DNA from: an uncultured Ferrovum sp.
Lineage (GTDB): Bacteria > Pseudomonadota > Gammaproteobacteria > Burkholderiales > Ferrovaceae
Assembly: GCA_903905585.1 (NCBI GenBank)
Contig: CAIVHB010000025.1
Coordinates: 1 to 43,922, forward strand
Length of the DNA stretch: 43,922 bases
Direction: 5' to 3'
Below the pieces are notes generated by a model. That model was given only the letters and a program-made list of their open reading frames with translations, was not told the DNA's origin and made no database searches. A program made the translations under genes and the position numbers. Shown piece by piece: positions 7,383 to 19,998 of this stretch. The first letter of the stretch is position 1, and every line of letters starts with the position of its first letter.

Positions 7383-8018
7383 TTAATCTCTTGTTCGACG
7401 GACAGCTGAACTCACCGCCTCGCGAATGACAGATAATCGGCGATGAAAAAAATGATCGGCTCCGGGGACCACAATTACAGGTAATTCTTGTGGTCGGGCC
7501 CAATCCATTAAGCCAGCCAGAGGAATGACATCATCTAACTCCCCATGAATGAGCAAGGTATCAGAAGGGACTGCAGGAACGTCAAAGCGTGCAACAGCCG
7601 TTCCCACTAGCATTAAACGACGAGGGGTAATCAGTCCTTCATGATTGAGAAGTTGGGCCGTTTTGGCTTGCACATAAGCCCCAAAAGAAAAACCTCCTAA
7701 ATAAAGAGGGAGTCCAGGGTATTGCCGGGTAATGTGTTGAGCAAGCAGGCACATATCATCCGTTTCACCCGATCCTGCATCATGTTCGCCTTCACTTTCT
7801 CCCGCCCCTCTGAAATTCATCCGCCATGCTACGCAGCTGGCATCGTTATAAGCTTTGGCGAGTGTCTGAGCAACTTTGTTATCTAAGGTTCCACCCATCA
7901 GAGGGTGGGGGTGCCCAACTAGCGCCACGCCCTGAATGGCATCACGAGGAGAGTCCACCACAACTTGAAGGCGGCCTGCGGGGCCAGAGAAGTATTCGGT
8001 GCGCGTATTGGCTGCCAT
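7383..8018 (-). CDS. Alpha/beta hydrolase of the small COG2945-like family
   Basis: A 211-residue cytoplasmic alpha/beta hydrolase. The nucleophile elbow is GGFSFGAY with Ser111. An acid in HGELDDVIPL (Asp162 or Asp163) and His189 in PGADHFFH complete a plausible triad. An HPHPLMGG segment at about 36-43 resembles the oxyanion-side loop of this family. The substrate is not known; related proteins are annotated only as hydrolases or dienelactone-hydrolase-like. It lies between the ferredoxin gene (three bases away) and hemJ in the block. Fold is certain; function is not assigned. Confidence 0.8.
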   Translation of the reverse strand: MAANTRTEYFSGPAGRLQVVVDSPRDAIQGVALVGHPHPLMGGTLDNKVAQTLAKAYNDASCVAWRMNFRGAGESEGEHDAGSGETDDMCLLAQHITRQYPGLPLYLGGFSFGAYVQAKTAQLLNHEGLITPRRLMLVGTAVARFDVPAVPSDTLLIHGELDDVIPLAGLMDWARPQELPVIVVPGADHFFHRRLSVIREAVSSAVRRTRD

Positions 8019-8021
8019 GAT

Positions 8022-8330
8022 TTATATCTTCAAGCGCTCAACAGGGTGACCCTGGCACAAATGACTGTCAATGATCTCGTCTATATCGGCTTGATCAATA
8101 TAGGTGTACCAAATCGCTTCGGGATAAATAACCATAACCGGGCCTTGATCACAACGATCCAGGCAGCCGGCATGGTTAATGCGGACTTTGTTTGGGCCAT
8201 TCAAGCCTAAAGCTTTTACACGATCCTTGGCGTAGGCTCGAAGTTCTGCTGCACCATGGGAGGCGCAGCAGGCCTCGCCCGCGGCACGCTGATTACAGCA
8301 AAAGAAGACGTGATGTTTGAAATGACTCAT
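8022..8330 (-). CDS. Thioredoxin-like [2Fe-2S] ferredoxin
   Basis: A 102-residue protein. HVFFCCNQRAAGEACC and HAGCLDRCDQGP give cysteines at 11/12, 21/22, 56 and 60, the pattern of the small thioredoxin-fold [2Fe-2S] ferredoxin family. The C-terminal stretch YPEAIWYTYIDQADIDEII is also typical. It should carry electrons in the cytoplasm, but no partner is known and none is obvious nearby. It is 39 bases downstream of rng and directly followed by the hydrolase gene. Two extra adjacent cysteines (11/12 and 21/22) make the exact ligand choice unclear. Confidence 0.88.
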   Translation of the reverse strand: MSHFKHHVFFCCNQRAAGEACCASHGAAELRAYAKDRVKALGLNGPNKVRINHAGCLDRCDQGPVMVIYPEAIWYTYIDQADIDEIIDSHLCQGHPVERLKI

Positions 8331-8369
8331 GCCGGCATGATACCCGAGCGGAGCTTAAGGGGTAATGAA

Positions 8370-9824
8370 CTAGCTTAGAACCACATCAAAGCTTTCTTGG
8401 CTGTACTCAGTTTGAACCTGTAGGCGAACTTCTTTTCCAATAAAGTCACAGAGCGAAGCCAAGCTATGACTTTCTTCATCTAAGAACAGATCAATGACTT
8501 TTTGAGAAGCCAGAATTCGAATTTGATGGGTATGCGGAAACTGCCTTGCTGTGCGAACGATTTCCCGCAAGATGTCATAACAAACGGTCTGCGCAGTCAG
8601 TAGTTCGCCTCGGCCATTGCAGGTAGGGCAAGTTTCACACAAGATATGCGCTAAGCTTTCTCGGGTGCGTTTGCGGGTGAGTTCCACTAAGCCTAATGCA
8701 GTAAATCCGTTGACGGTAATTCGAGTACGATCCCGTTCTAGAGCATTCTTGAATTCGCAGAGCACGGCATCCCGGTGCTCCTGGCTATCCATATCAATAA
8801 AATCGGCAATCACAATGCCACCAAGATTTCTGAGGCGTAATTGACGAGCAATTGCTTGTGCGGCCTCTAAGTTATTTCTAAATACCGTCTCGTCAAAATT
8901 TCTGACTCCAACAAAGGCTCCAGTGTTTACATCAACGGTAGTGAGGGCTTCAGTCTGATCGATAACGAGGTATCCCCCTGATTTAAGATCTACCCTGCGC
9001 GAAAGAGCGCGAGAGATTTCATCTTCTACGCCGAAAAGATCAAATAAGGGACGCTCACCTGAATAATGCTCCAAGATATTTTGAGCATCGGGTGAATATT
9101 GAGCACAAAAGTCTTTTAGTTTTTGCAGCGTCTCGCGTGAGTCAACGACGACACGTTCAGTATCCTCGGTGATGAAGTCGCGCATGACGCGCAAGGAGAG
9201 ATTGAGATCTTGATGAAGAAGTGCGGGGGGGGGCACAGTCAGGCTGAGTTTTTGTATATTTGCCCAGAGCCGACTAAGGTATAGGCTGTCGTCTAATAAC
9301 TCTTTATCGCTAGCGGCTTCAGCAACAGTGCGAACAATGAAGCCTCCCGTTTGATTATTGAGTAAAGCTACAAGTCGCTCGCGAAGTTGTGCCCGCTCGT
9401 TTTCATTTTCGATACGTTGTGATACGCCTATATGGTTCTCGCGAGGGAGGTGGACCAAAAAACGCCCTGCAATCCCAATATGCGTTGTCAGACGGGCACC
9501 CTTAGTGCCAATGGGGTCTTTAGCTACTTGAACCAATAAGGTCTGCCCATCCGATAGTAAGCGCTCGATGGGGCGGATTTCCTCATTTTCGTCGCGCGCT
9601 CCAAAGATATCTGCGACATGTAAAAATGCAGCGCGCTCAAGTCCAATATCAATGAAGGCCGATTGCATGCCGGGTAGAACGCGTGCCACCTTTCCTAAGT
9701 AGATATTGCCAACTAGGCCGCGAGCACTGGCTCGTTCCACATGGATCTCCTGAGGCACTCCTTGCTCCATCACGGCAACACGAGTTTCTTGGGGGGTGAC
9801 ATTGATCAGGATTTGATTATTCAT
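8370..9824 (-). CDS. rng: Ribonuclease G
   Basis: An endoribonuclease of the RNase E/G family that matures the 16S rRNA 5' end and takes part in mRNA decay. At 484 residues it is RNase G-sized, without the long RNase E scaffold tail. The S1 domain (GLVGNIYLGKVARVLPGMQ) covers about 35-115. The catalytic aspartates are Asp298 (TTVDVNTGAF) and Asp341 (VIADFIDMD), 43 residues apart as in RNase E, and the zinc-link CPTC is at 399-402. It follows maf closely (19 bases). An oddity is a run of nine G (9225-9233) flanked by GTGC and GCAC, encoding Val-Pro-Pro-Pro-Ala near residue 198; it is in frame here. Confidence 0.96.
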   Translation of the reverse strand: MNNQILINVTPQETRVAVMEQGVPQEIHVERASARGLVGNIYLGKVARVLPGMQSAFIDIGLERAAFLHVADIFGARDENEEIRPIERLLSDGQTLLVQVAKDPIGTKGARLTTHIGIAGRFLVHLPRENHIGVSQRIENENERAQLRERLVALLNNQTGGFIVRTVAEAASDKELLDDSLYLSRLWANIQKLSLTVPPPALLHQDLNLSLRVMRDFITEDTERVVVDSRETLQKLKDFCAQYSPDAQNILEHYSGERPLFDLFGVEDEISRALSRRVDLKSGGYLVIDQTEALTTVDVNTGAFVGVRNFDETVFRNNLEAAQAIARQLRLRNLGGIVIADFIDMDSQEHRDAVLCEFKNALERDRTRITVNGFTALGLVELTRKRTRESLAHILCETCPTCNGRGELLTAQTVCYDILREIVRTARQFPHTHQIRILASQKVIDLFLDEESHSLASLCDFIGKEVRLQVQTEYSQESFDVVLS

Positions 9825-9843
9825 ATTCTCAGTCTACCTTGCT

Positions 9844-10449
9844 TCAGGCTGATTCAAATCTTTGGAGAAGTAATCCCAGTTCATACAGAGGTAAGCCCAT
9901 CACGCCACTATAACTGCCTTCAAGATGTTTAATGAATAAGGCACCTCTACCTTGAATGCCATAAGCCCCGGCCTTATCAAAAGGTTCCCCGCTGGCTATG
10001 TATTCAGCAATTTGATGTTCAGAGAGTGTTTCAAAATGAACTTCAGAGATACTCACAATACTTTCCTCGCGATGACCCTTTAGCAAACACAAGCCAGTGA
10101 AAACCTGGTGGACCTTCCCCGACAAACGGCTCAGCATACGAGCGGCATCTTCTGCATGGATGGGCTTTTCCATAATGAGTTTGTCTATGGTAACGGTGGT
10201 ATCTGCGCCTAAAACCAAAAAGTGATCTGCTCTTCCGTTATGGATTAAGCTCAATTGGCCAGCATGGGCTTTAGCGCGCGCTAAGCGTGAAACGTATTCC
10301 TTTGGTGTTTCCCCGGCTTGAGGGGTTTCATCCACACCGGATTCGCCAGGAGAAATTGTTTCAAAAGTAAATCCTGCTTGTGCAAGGAGTTCGCGGCGGC
10401 GAGGACTGGTGGAGGCAAGTACTAGAGAGGGCAAAAGAGATTTAGTCAC
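9844..10449 (-). CDS. maf: Maf-family nucleoside triphosphate pyrophosphatase (dTTP/UTP type)
   Basis: A 201-residue house-cleaning pyrophosphatase. LASTSPRRRELLAQAGF near residue 11 is the Maf signature, VLGADTTV carries the metal-binding Asp, and AYGIQGRGALFI with GSYSGVMGLPL matches the YhdE (dTTP/UTP) branch better than the YceF branch. The start is a GTG at 10447-10449, overlapping the rlmH stop by eight bases, consistent with coupled translation. The subfamily assignment rests on these short motifs. Confidence 0.93.
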   Translation of the reverse strand: MTKSLLPSLVLASTSPRRRELLAQAGFTFETISPGESGVDETPQAGETPKEYVSRLARAKAHAGQLSLIHNGRADHFLVLGADTTVTIDKLIMEKPIHAEDAARMLSRLSGKVHQVFTGLCLLKGHREESIVSISEVHFETLSEHQIAEYIASGEPFDKAGAYGIQGRGALFIKHLEGSYSGVMGLPLYELGLLLQRFESA

Positions 10450-10912
10450 GGTGGTAAGGATGATTGTTCAACACGCTAATGGCTCGATAGAGTTGCTCGC
10501 ACAGAACGACACGTGCCATGCCATGAGGAAGAGTTAAACGTGAGAGTCCAAATTGCTGAGCTGCTTTTTTTTTCAAATCGGAATGCAAGCCGTCCGGTCC
10601 GCCGATTAAGAACACCATATCTCTGGCTTCATGGCTCAAGCTATCAATCTGTTGTGCCAGTTCTCGTGTTGTCCACAGCGTGCCCCTTTCATCGAGAGCA
10701 ATGACAACTGCTTCCGCAGGAATGCGCTCTTGAATACGCTCTCGTTCTTCTTCTAGTAATCGTTCCACTGGACGTGAATCAGTTCGAGAAGCGGGTTTGA
10801 CTTCAATCAATTGAACAGGGTGTTCCCTCGGCATACGTTTAAGGTATTCCTCGCAGGCTTCGCGCACCCATGTTGGCATTTTTTGGCCGACTGCCACCAC
10901 ACTCATGCGCAT
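10442..10912 (-). CDS. rlmH: 23S rRNA (pseudouridine-1915-N3)-methyltransferase
   Basis: A 156-residue SPOUT methyltransferase, essentially the same length as E. coli RlmH (155). The SAM-binding knot contains FLIGGPDGL (102-109) and SRLTLPHGMARVVLCEQLYR; the C-terminus NNHPYHRD is the conserved RlmH tail. It modifies pseudouridine 1915 in helix 69 of 23S rRNA. It follows rsfS, which also acts on the large subunit, a very common linkage. A nine-base A run (minus strand, 10565-10573) encodes Lys-Lys-Lys near residue 114. Confidence 0.97.
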   Translation of the reverse strand: MRMSVVAVGQKMPTWVREACEEYLKRMPREHPVQLIEVKPASRTDSRPVERLLEEERERIQERIPAEAVVIALDERGTLWTTRELAQQIDSLSHEARDMVFLIGGPDGLHSDLKKKAAQQFGLSRLTLPHGMARVVLCEQLYRAISVLNNHPYHRD

Positions 10913-10924
10913 GGTGACAGATTC

Positions 10925-11329
10925 TTATAGTGAGACGCTATGACTTGAGGGTTCGTGATGCCGCATGTGAACAGGGATGCCAAGAATTGGATGCCTGCGC
11001 GGCGCGCTTTGTCCGCCCCAAAGTTCAGCAAGATTGTAGTACTCTCGAATTGCAGGTTGCATCACATGAACAACAACGGAGCCTATATCTACCAAGATCC
11101 ATTCTCCACTGCCTTCGCCTTCCACGATGGCTTTGCGAGCGCCTAGTTCATGTGCTTTTTCTTGCACATGGTTTGCAAGTGCGCGGGTTTGGCGAGTGGA
11201 TTCTGCGCTGGCGATAATGATCCAGTCGAAGAGAGAGGTGAGGTCACGCACATCAAGAACTTCTATGTCGCGTGCTTTGATGTCTTCTAATGCGGAGACC
11301 GCCGCATCGCGGATTAACTCAGGGTCCAT
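10925..11329 (-). CDS. rsfS: Ribosome silencing factor RsfS
   Basis: A 134-residue RsfS/Iojap protein that binds uL14 on the 50S subunit and blocks subunit joining during starvation. FDWIIIASAESTRQTRALANHV, GEGSGEWILVDIGSVVVHVM and REYYNLAELWG are the diagnostic stretches. The frame extends upstream to 11365, but the ATG at 11327-11329 directly follows AGGAGGGG and begins [10 protein letters not shown] as in the family, so this start is chosen. The first 11 bases overlap the end of nadD, and rlmH follows 12 bases after its stop. Confidence 0.96.
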   Translation of the reverse strand: MDPELIRDAAVSALEDIKARDIEVLDVRDLTSLFDWIIIASAESTRQTRALANHVQEKAHELGARKAIVEGEGSGEWILVDIGSVVVHVMQPAIREYYNLAELWGGQSAPRRHPILGIPVHMRHHEPSSHSVSL

Positions 11330-11981
11330 GCCCCTCCTTTTTTGTATAAAGGCCCACCTCTTCAATATAGTCGAGAACTTGATCTGGAAGCAAATATCGC
11401 GGACTACGTCCTTCTTCGATCTGTTTTCGGATAGCGGTTGCGGAAATTTCTAGCTGTGGGGCATCTAACAAAACCAAGCTTCCTGAGGCAAGATTGGTAT
11501 GCTGATCGCGACGATCCCACCAAGCTTGTAGTAAGGGCGGGAGTGATGGTTCGATATGGACTCCTGGTCTTGGAACCACGGCGAGATGACATAATTCTTC
11601 GAGGGCAGTCCAGTTGTGCCAGCTTGTTAAACGTAAAAAAGCATCTGCCCCCACAATCAACCACAAGGGTGTTTGGGCTCCCATGCGTTGTCTTAAGCGG
11701 CGCAAGGTATCAACGGTATAGCTGGTTTCGAGACGATCGATTTCTAAACGTTCTGGTACCAGTTGGTTTTGGCCGCGGCAGGCAAGTTCAACCATGGTGA
11801 AGCGCTGTTCAGCGCTAGCAGTGGTTTCACGCTGCCAGGGGCGTGCAGGAATCAGTAATACACGAGAGAGTTGCAACCGTTGTATGGATTCTTCTGCGAG
11901 ACGCAAATGACCGTGGTGAATTGGGTCAAAACTGCCCCCTAATATCCCCACTGCCTTGCTTTCACGAGCGGACGTGACCAT
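11319..11981 (-). CDS. nadD: Nicotinate-nucleotide adenylyltransferase
   Basis: Transfers AMP to nicotinate mononucleotide in NAD synthesis. The nucleotidyltransferase motif [12 protein letters not shown] is at residues 15-26, [19 protein letters not shown] lies in the middle, and the [10 protein letters not shown] motif near the C-terminus replaces the classic ISSTxIR. Start choice is uncertain: the ATG at 11979-11981 overlaps proA by 20 bases, and a TTG at 11993 is also in frame; neither has a well-spaced ribosome site, so coupling to proA translation is likely. Length is about 220 residues, normal for the family. Confidence 0.95.
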   Translation of the reverse strand: MVTSARESKAVGILGGSFDPIHHGHLRLAEESIQRLQLSRVLLIPARPWQRETTASAEQRFTMVELACRGQNQLVPERLEIDRLETSYTVDTLRRLRQRMGAQTPLWLIVGADAFLRLTSWHNWTALEELCHLAVVPRPGVHIEPSLPPLLQAWWDRRDQHTNLASGSLVLLDAPQLEISATAIRKQIEEGRSPRYLLPDQVLDYIEEVGLYTKKEGHGP

Positions 11982-13245
11982 CTCCAAACACAATATATTT
12001 CTGGCTTGTGAGCCCTTCTAAGCCTACAGGGCCACGAGCGTGAATTTTGTCGGTAGAGATGCCGATCTCGGCGCCAAGTCCATATTCAAAACCATCCGCA
12101 AATCGCGTAGATGCATTGATCATGACAGAACTCGAATCGACTTCTCGCAGAAATCGCATCGCATTCACATGAAGTTCTGTCACGATGGCATCAGTATGCT
12201 GAGATCCATAGCGGGTAATATGATCTATTGCTGAATCAAGATTTGGAACAACGCGAATGGCCAAGATGGGAGCAAGGTACTCAGCAAACCAATCTTCTTC
12301 GGATGCTTCCAGCATATCGGGGATATGACGCCTGCTTTCTGCGCAGCCTCTGAGTTCTACTCCTTTTTCTCTCATTAGGCCCGTAATGGAAGGTAGAAAG
12401 CGTGCAGCGATGGCAGAGTGAACCAATAAGGTCTCCATGGTGTTGCATGTGCCATATCTTTGGGTTTTGGAGTTCATGCTGATGGCAATTGCTTTTTCAA
12501 TATTTGCGCTCTCGTCAACAAAAACATGACAGACTCCATCTAAATGTTTAATGACTGGAATGCTCGCGTTTTTTGAAATACGCTCAATGAGTCCTTTACC
12601 ACCGCGTGGAACGATAACGTCAATATGGGCTTTCATCGTGATCAGATGATCCACTGCGGTGCGATCAATGGTGTCGAGCACTTGAACAATATCGATAGAT
12701 AATCCGGCTACCTTTAATCCTTCGTGTATACAGGCTGCAATGGCTTGATTGGAATGAATGGCTTCTGATCCGCCTCGCAAAATACAAGCGTTACCTGACT
12801 TTAAGCACAAAGCAGCTGCATCGGCTGTGACATTGGGTCGAGACTCATAGATGATGCCAACTACACCCAAAGGAACTCGCATTCGGCCAACTTGAATACC
12901 GCTCGGGCGATAGCTCAGATTACGCATTTCGCCGACGGGGTCTTGAAGTGCGGCAACCTGACGCAAGCCTTCTGCCATGCTGAGTATCCCTTTCTCGCCA
13001 ATGGTTAAGCGATCAATAAAGGCGGCATCTTGTCCGCTTGCCTTGGCGTGATCTAAGTCTTTGGCATTGGCCAGCAAGAGTATATTTTTATGGTTTTCTA
13101 TTGAAGCAGCTGCGGCTAAGAGCGCAGAATTTTTTTGTGCAGTAGTCGCACGTGCAATTTCACGCGAGGCTTGTCGCGCAGCAATGCCCAAGGATTCCAT
13201 GTGGGCGGATAGGTCTTGCGAAACAGAAGAGTTAGAGTCAGTCAT
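11962..13245 (-). CDS. proA: Gamma-glutamyl phosphate reductase
   Basis: An aldehyde-dehydrogenase-fold enzyme that reduces gamma-glutamyl phosphate to glutamate 5-semialdehyde in proline synthesis. At 427 residues it is standard. [30 protein letters not shown] and IVPRGGKGL are conserved, and the catalytic Cys is Cys267 in [12 protein letters not shown]. The ATG at 13243-13245 begins MTDSNSS; a TTG at 13266 is in frame but its extension is unlike the family. An eight-A stretch lies shortly upstream and no clear ribosome site is seen. proB is not in the window; proC is at the end of the same block. Confidence 0.96.
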   Translation of the reverse strand: MTDSNSSVSQDLSAHMESLGIAARQASREIARATTAQKNSALLAAAASIENHKNILLLANAKDLDHAKASGQDAAFIDRLTIGEKGILSMAEGLRQVAALQDPVGEMRNLSYRPSGIQVGRMRVPLGVVGIIYESRPNVTADAAALCLKSGNACILRGGSEAIHSNQAIAACIHEGLKVAGLSIDIVQVLDTIDRTAVDHLITMKAHIDVIVPRGGKGLIERISKNASIPVIKHLDGVCHVFVDESANIEKAIAISMNSKTQRYGTCNTMETLLVHSAIAARFLPSITGLMREKGVELRGCAESRRHIPDMLEASEEDWFAEYLAPILAIRVVPNLDSAIDHITRYGSQHTDAIVTELHVNAMRFLREVDSSSVMINASTRFADGFEYGLGAEIGISTDKIHARGPVGLEGLTSQKYIVFGDGHVRS

Positions 13246-13278
13246 CGAGCAATTTTTTTTCAACAAAAAGATTATTTC

Positions 13279-14337
13279 TTAGGATCGCATAAATTCAAGT
13301 GGATGCGCGTTGTCATTCATGAAGTTTAAGCCTAAGGATAGTAAGCAATCCCAGGGGTCTGATTTATCTTCCATGCCTTTCGAGGCGCGATCAATAAAAG
13401 CTAATTGTTGAAGAGCAGTTTTTGCGCGGCTTAATGGTATACGCGACGCGTGCTTTTCGATCATGCTTTGTCTTTGTCCCCATACTTTGGCTTCTCGCAA
13501 TGCTTGGGCTATGGGTTTTCCTTGCATCAAAGCACTAGCTGTTCGAATGAGTCCTCGCAAAGTTTCAGCAAGAGCCCAGACTATCAGAGGCATCGCTTCA
13601 CCGCGTTCCTGTAGGCCTCGGAGTGTCCGCTCAAAGCGCAGGTTTTCTTTTGCCACCAGCGCTTCAGCAAGATCATCGATGTCAAATCTTGCTACATCCA
13701 TCACGGCCTCGCGCAAGGCTTCATCAGTGATAGCGCTTTCTGGATATAACAAAGCCAGTTTTTGGATTTCCTGAAAAGCGGCAAGTAAATTGCCTTCAGT
13801 CCGCTCAGTGAGAAAGAGCAAACCATCTTGTGAAACTTTTTGATTTTGTGCACTTAGTCTAGTTTGAATCCATGCGGGTAGTCGCTCGCGAGAGACCTCT
13901 TCGGCATGGACCACCGTTCCCTGTCCAGCTAGCGCAGCGAACCATTTGCTTTTTAATGTTGATGGTTCAAGCCCAGGTAAATTCACCAGGGTTATTACAT
14001 CATCACTTAAGCGATGGGAGAGATCTTCTAATGCTTTAGCGCCCTGTACCCCAGGCTTACCCGATGGGATTCTGATTTCTAATAGTTGTTTGTCACCAAA
14101 GAGTGAGGAGGTGCTGGCCGATAAAGCAATGCGACTCCAGTCGAAGCCCGGTTCTGCAGTAAGAACAGTGCGCTCAGAAAAACCTGCTTTCCGTGCTGCA
14201 GTAATAATACGATCACATGCTTCAAACCCTAGAAGGGGTTCTGCGCCAACGACAACATAAAGAGCATCCAGAGACTGAGCGAGCGCCCCCGCTAGGCGTT
14301 CGCTTGGTAAGGCTTTAGGGCTATTTTTGTTCGCCAT
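13279..14337 (-). CDS. holA: DNA polymerase III subunit delta
   Basis: A 352-residue clamp-loader subunit. SLDALYVVVGAEPLLGFEACDRII is the usual N-terminal AAA+-like start, followed by the modified Walker region, ALAETLRGLI, and a helical C-terminal collar domain ending LLSLGLNF. It opens the beta clamp within the gamma complex. The frame extends to 14379, but the ATG at 14335-14337 gives the family-like start, overlapping lptE by 17 bases; lptE-holA overlap downstream of leuS is a widely conserved arrangement. Confidence 0.93.
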   Translation of the reverse strand: MANKNSPKALPSERLAGALAQSLDALYVVVGAEPLLGFEACDRIITAARKAGFSERTVLTAEPGFDWSRIALSASTSSLFGDKQLLEIRIPSGKPGVQGAKALEDLSHRLSDDVITLVNLPGLEPSTLKSKWFAALAGQGTVVHAEEVSRERLPAWIQTRLSAQNQKVSQDGLLFLTERTEGNLLAAFQEIQKLALLYPESAITDEALREAVMDVARFDIDDLAEALVAKENLRFERTLRGLQERGEAMPLIVWALAETLRGLIRTASALMQGKPIAQALREAKVWGQRQSMIEKHASRIPLSRAKTALQQLAFIDRASKGMEDKSDPWDCLLSLGLNFMNDNAHPLEFMRS

Positions 14338-14881
14338 GCGCCGCGTTGTCTTTGCTCTGGTCGCCATCATGCGACACATTGGGATGCAGTGCGTTGAGTC
14401 GCAGGATCAGCAAGCGGATACCGTCTTCTTGCATTTCCTTGTAGACCATTGCTTCATCATTGACTTTAGCAAGAGCATAACGCTCATCGTATGAAACAAT
14501 TCTCTCTACCGTCAAAGTAGTGGCAGGGAGAAGTTCATCTCCTGCTTGAGTGAATACCTGAAAAACGATGCTATCCCGAAGTGTAACTTCGCGAACACGA
14601 CCGTCAGTGCTTAAAGTTTGAATTTTTCGCTCTAACCCCTCGCTGATGACTTTCAGGCGGTATTTTGCATCTTTTGCGCTCGTGGTCAGAGTGACTTCAG
14701 CGTGTTCTCTGAGTGCTCGGCGGAGCATGCGAGCGAAAACTTGTTGCTCGGGGGCCTCGATGAACATCGGCGTAATCAAGATAGGTTGTTGCTCACGCAG
14801 ATGGAATCCACATCCTACCAATACAAAAGCTAATGTCGACGTAACAATCAGTTGATGCAACGTCAGGTTGTATAAGCGCAT
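14321..14881 (-). CDS. lptE: LPS-assembly lipoprotein LptE
   Basis: A 186-residue outer-membrane lipoprotein that plugs the LptD barrel in lipopolysaccharide export. Residues 1-23 form a lipoprotein signal with lipobox LVGC, acylated Cys24, followed by GFHLR, the classic LptE start. The middle carries the beta strands with RVREVTLRDSIVFQV, and the tail has EMQEDGIRLLILRLNAL. The C-terminus is hydrophilic (Asp/His/Lys). Gene order leuS-lptE-holA supports the assignment. It starts ten bases after the leuS stop. Confidence 0.94.
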   Translation of the reverse strand: MRLYNLTLHQLIVTSTLAFVLVGCGFHLREQQPILITPMFIEAPEQQVFARMLRRALREHAEVTLTTSAKDAKYRLKVISEGLERKIQTLSTDGRVREVTLRDSIVFQVFTQAGDELLPATTLTVERIVSYDERYALAKVNDEAMVYKEMQEDGIRLLILRLNALHPNVSHDGDQSKDNAAHGEQK

Positions 14882-14891
14882 GGATACGATC

Positions 14892-19312
<4,421 letters not shown>

Positions 19313-19381
19313 GTAACTCCGCTTGACTGAAGCAGAACGCTCGACCACCGGCGGCTGCTTAATTGGGGACTGTCAGGCTGA

Positions 19382-19407
19382 TTGGTGCTCTCAAATCGGG
19401 GCACCAA
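19382..19407 (-). promoter_or_regulatory. Hairpin in the rhlE leader
   Basis: TTGGTGC (19382-19388) and GCACCAA (19401-19407) form a perfect 7-bp stem with a 12-base loop, about 70 bases upstream of the rhlE start. Just 5' of it in the transcript is CCTCCT (19433-19428), complementary to a Shine-Dalgarno sequence. Together they make a plausible structured 5' untranslated region; a role in temperature or autogenous control of the helicase is speculation. Confidence 0.4.
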
Positions 19408-19435
19408 CGCGTGGATGTGGTCGTATTAGGAGGTT

Positions 19436-19463
19436 AGATTAACACACTAAACAAAATGGTCAA
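19436..19463 (-). promoter_or_regulatory. Putative rhlE promoter
   Basis: TTGACC (19463-19458, minus strand; five of six -35 matches) is 16 bases from TAATCT (19441-19436, a weak -10). The start point would be near 19429, giving a leader of about 117 bases. It would serve rhlE and probably the whole downstream block, since no other space for a strong promoter is seen before proC. Confidence 0.4.
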
Positions 19464-19484
19464 ATGCTTGTTTGGGATTCAAAA

Positions 19485-19964
19485 CTAGCTCGTAATGAAG
19501 TAGGGTAGGACTTGTTGCCCAAAGGTGAAGCCTAAATAAGAAAACACCACCGACCAGATCAGGGCGCCCACTGCATCAATACATAGAAACGTGAAGGGTT
19601 TAAATCCGCTCATACCTACAGCCATGGGGCCTACTATGCGCAAGCCATACAGAAACCGTAAACTTAGAATAGCTGGGGTGTGCCAGCGATCTAATATGCG
19701 ATTAAAACGCTGCAAGCGAGGTTCAAGCTTGGGAAAGTAACGGAGAATGAACTTGCCTTGCATCCTTCCCAGCCAGAAATAAAGGTTGTCACCTGTAGTG
19801 GCAGATAGTGTAGATAAAACAATAATCCAGCGAAGGTCTAGCAAACCTTGAGAAGCCGAGATGGCAGCGATCAGTAGGATAGTCTCGCCTTCTAAGATGG
19901 CTCCCACTAGGACAGCGTAATAACCGTAGTGTTGAATGAAGGACTGAAGGTCTTGAAGAGTCAT
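19485..19964 (-). CDS. Short DedA-family membrane protein
   Basis: A 159-residue inner-membrane protein of the DedA/SNARE-associated family, now linked to undecaprenyl-phosphate or phospholipid flipping. VGAILEGETILLIAA carries the conserved Glu of the re-entrant region, GDNLYFWLGR and LRFLYGLRIVGPMAVGMSG are the family signatures with the paired Arg and Pro. It is shorter than typical members (about 190-220 residues), lacking part of the C-terminal end. The frame extends to 20018 but the ATG at 19962-19964 is the sensible start; an upstream start would overlap uvrD. It is divergent from uvrD with 32 to 41 bases between starts. Confidence 0.85.
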   Translation of the reverse strand: MTLQDLQSFIQHYGYYAVLVGAILEGETILLIAAISASQGLLDLRWIIVLSTLSATTGDNLYFWLGRMQGKFILRYFPKLEPRLQRFNRILDRWHTPAILSLRFLYGLRIVGPMAVGMSGFKPFTFLCIDAVGALIWSVVFSYLGFTFGQQVLPYFITS

Positions 19965-19992
19965 TGCGCAGGTGTGGTTGGGATAGCAAACG

Positions 19993-19998
19993 TATAAT
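19993..19998 (+). promoter_or_regulatory. TATAAT box overlapping the uvrD start
   Basis: A perfect TATAAT lies at 19993-19998, sharing two bases with the first possible uvrD ATG (19997). If used as a -10, transcription would start near 20005 and the second ATG (20006) would begin a leaderless or nearly leaderless mRNA. No good -35 is seen, so it may be chance. Confidence 0.3.

Noticed and set aside
11127-11453. Plus-strand open frame across rsfS and nadD
   Set aside because: Antisense to two well-supported genes, with no recognisable motif.
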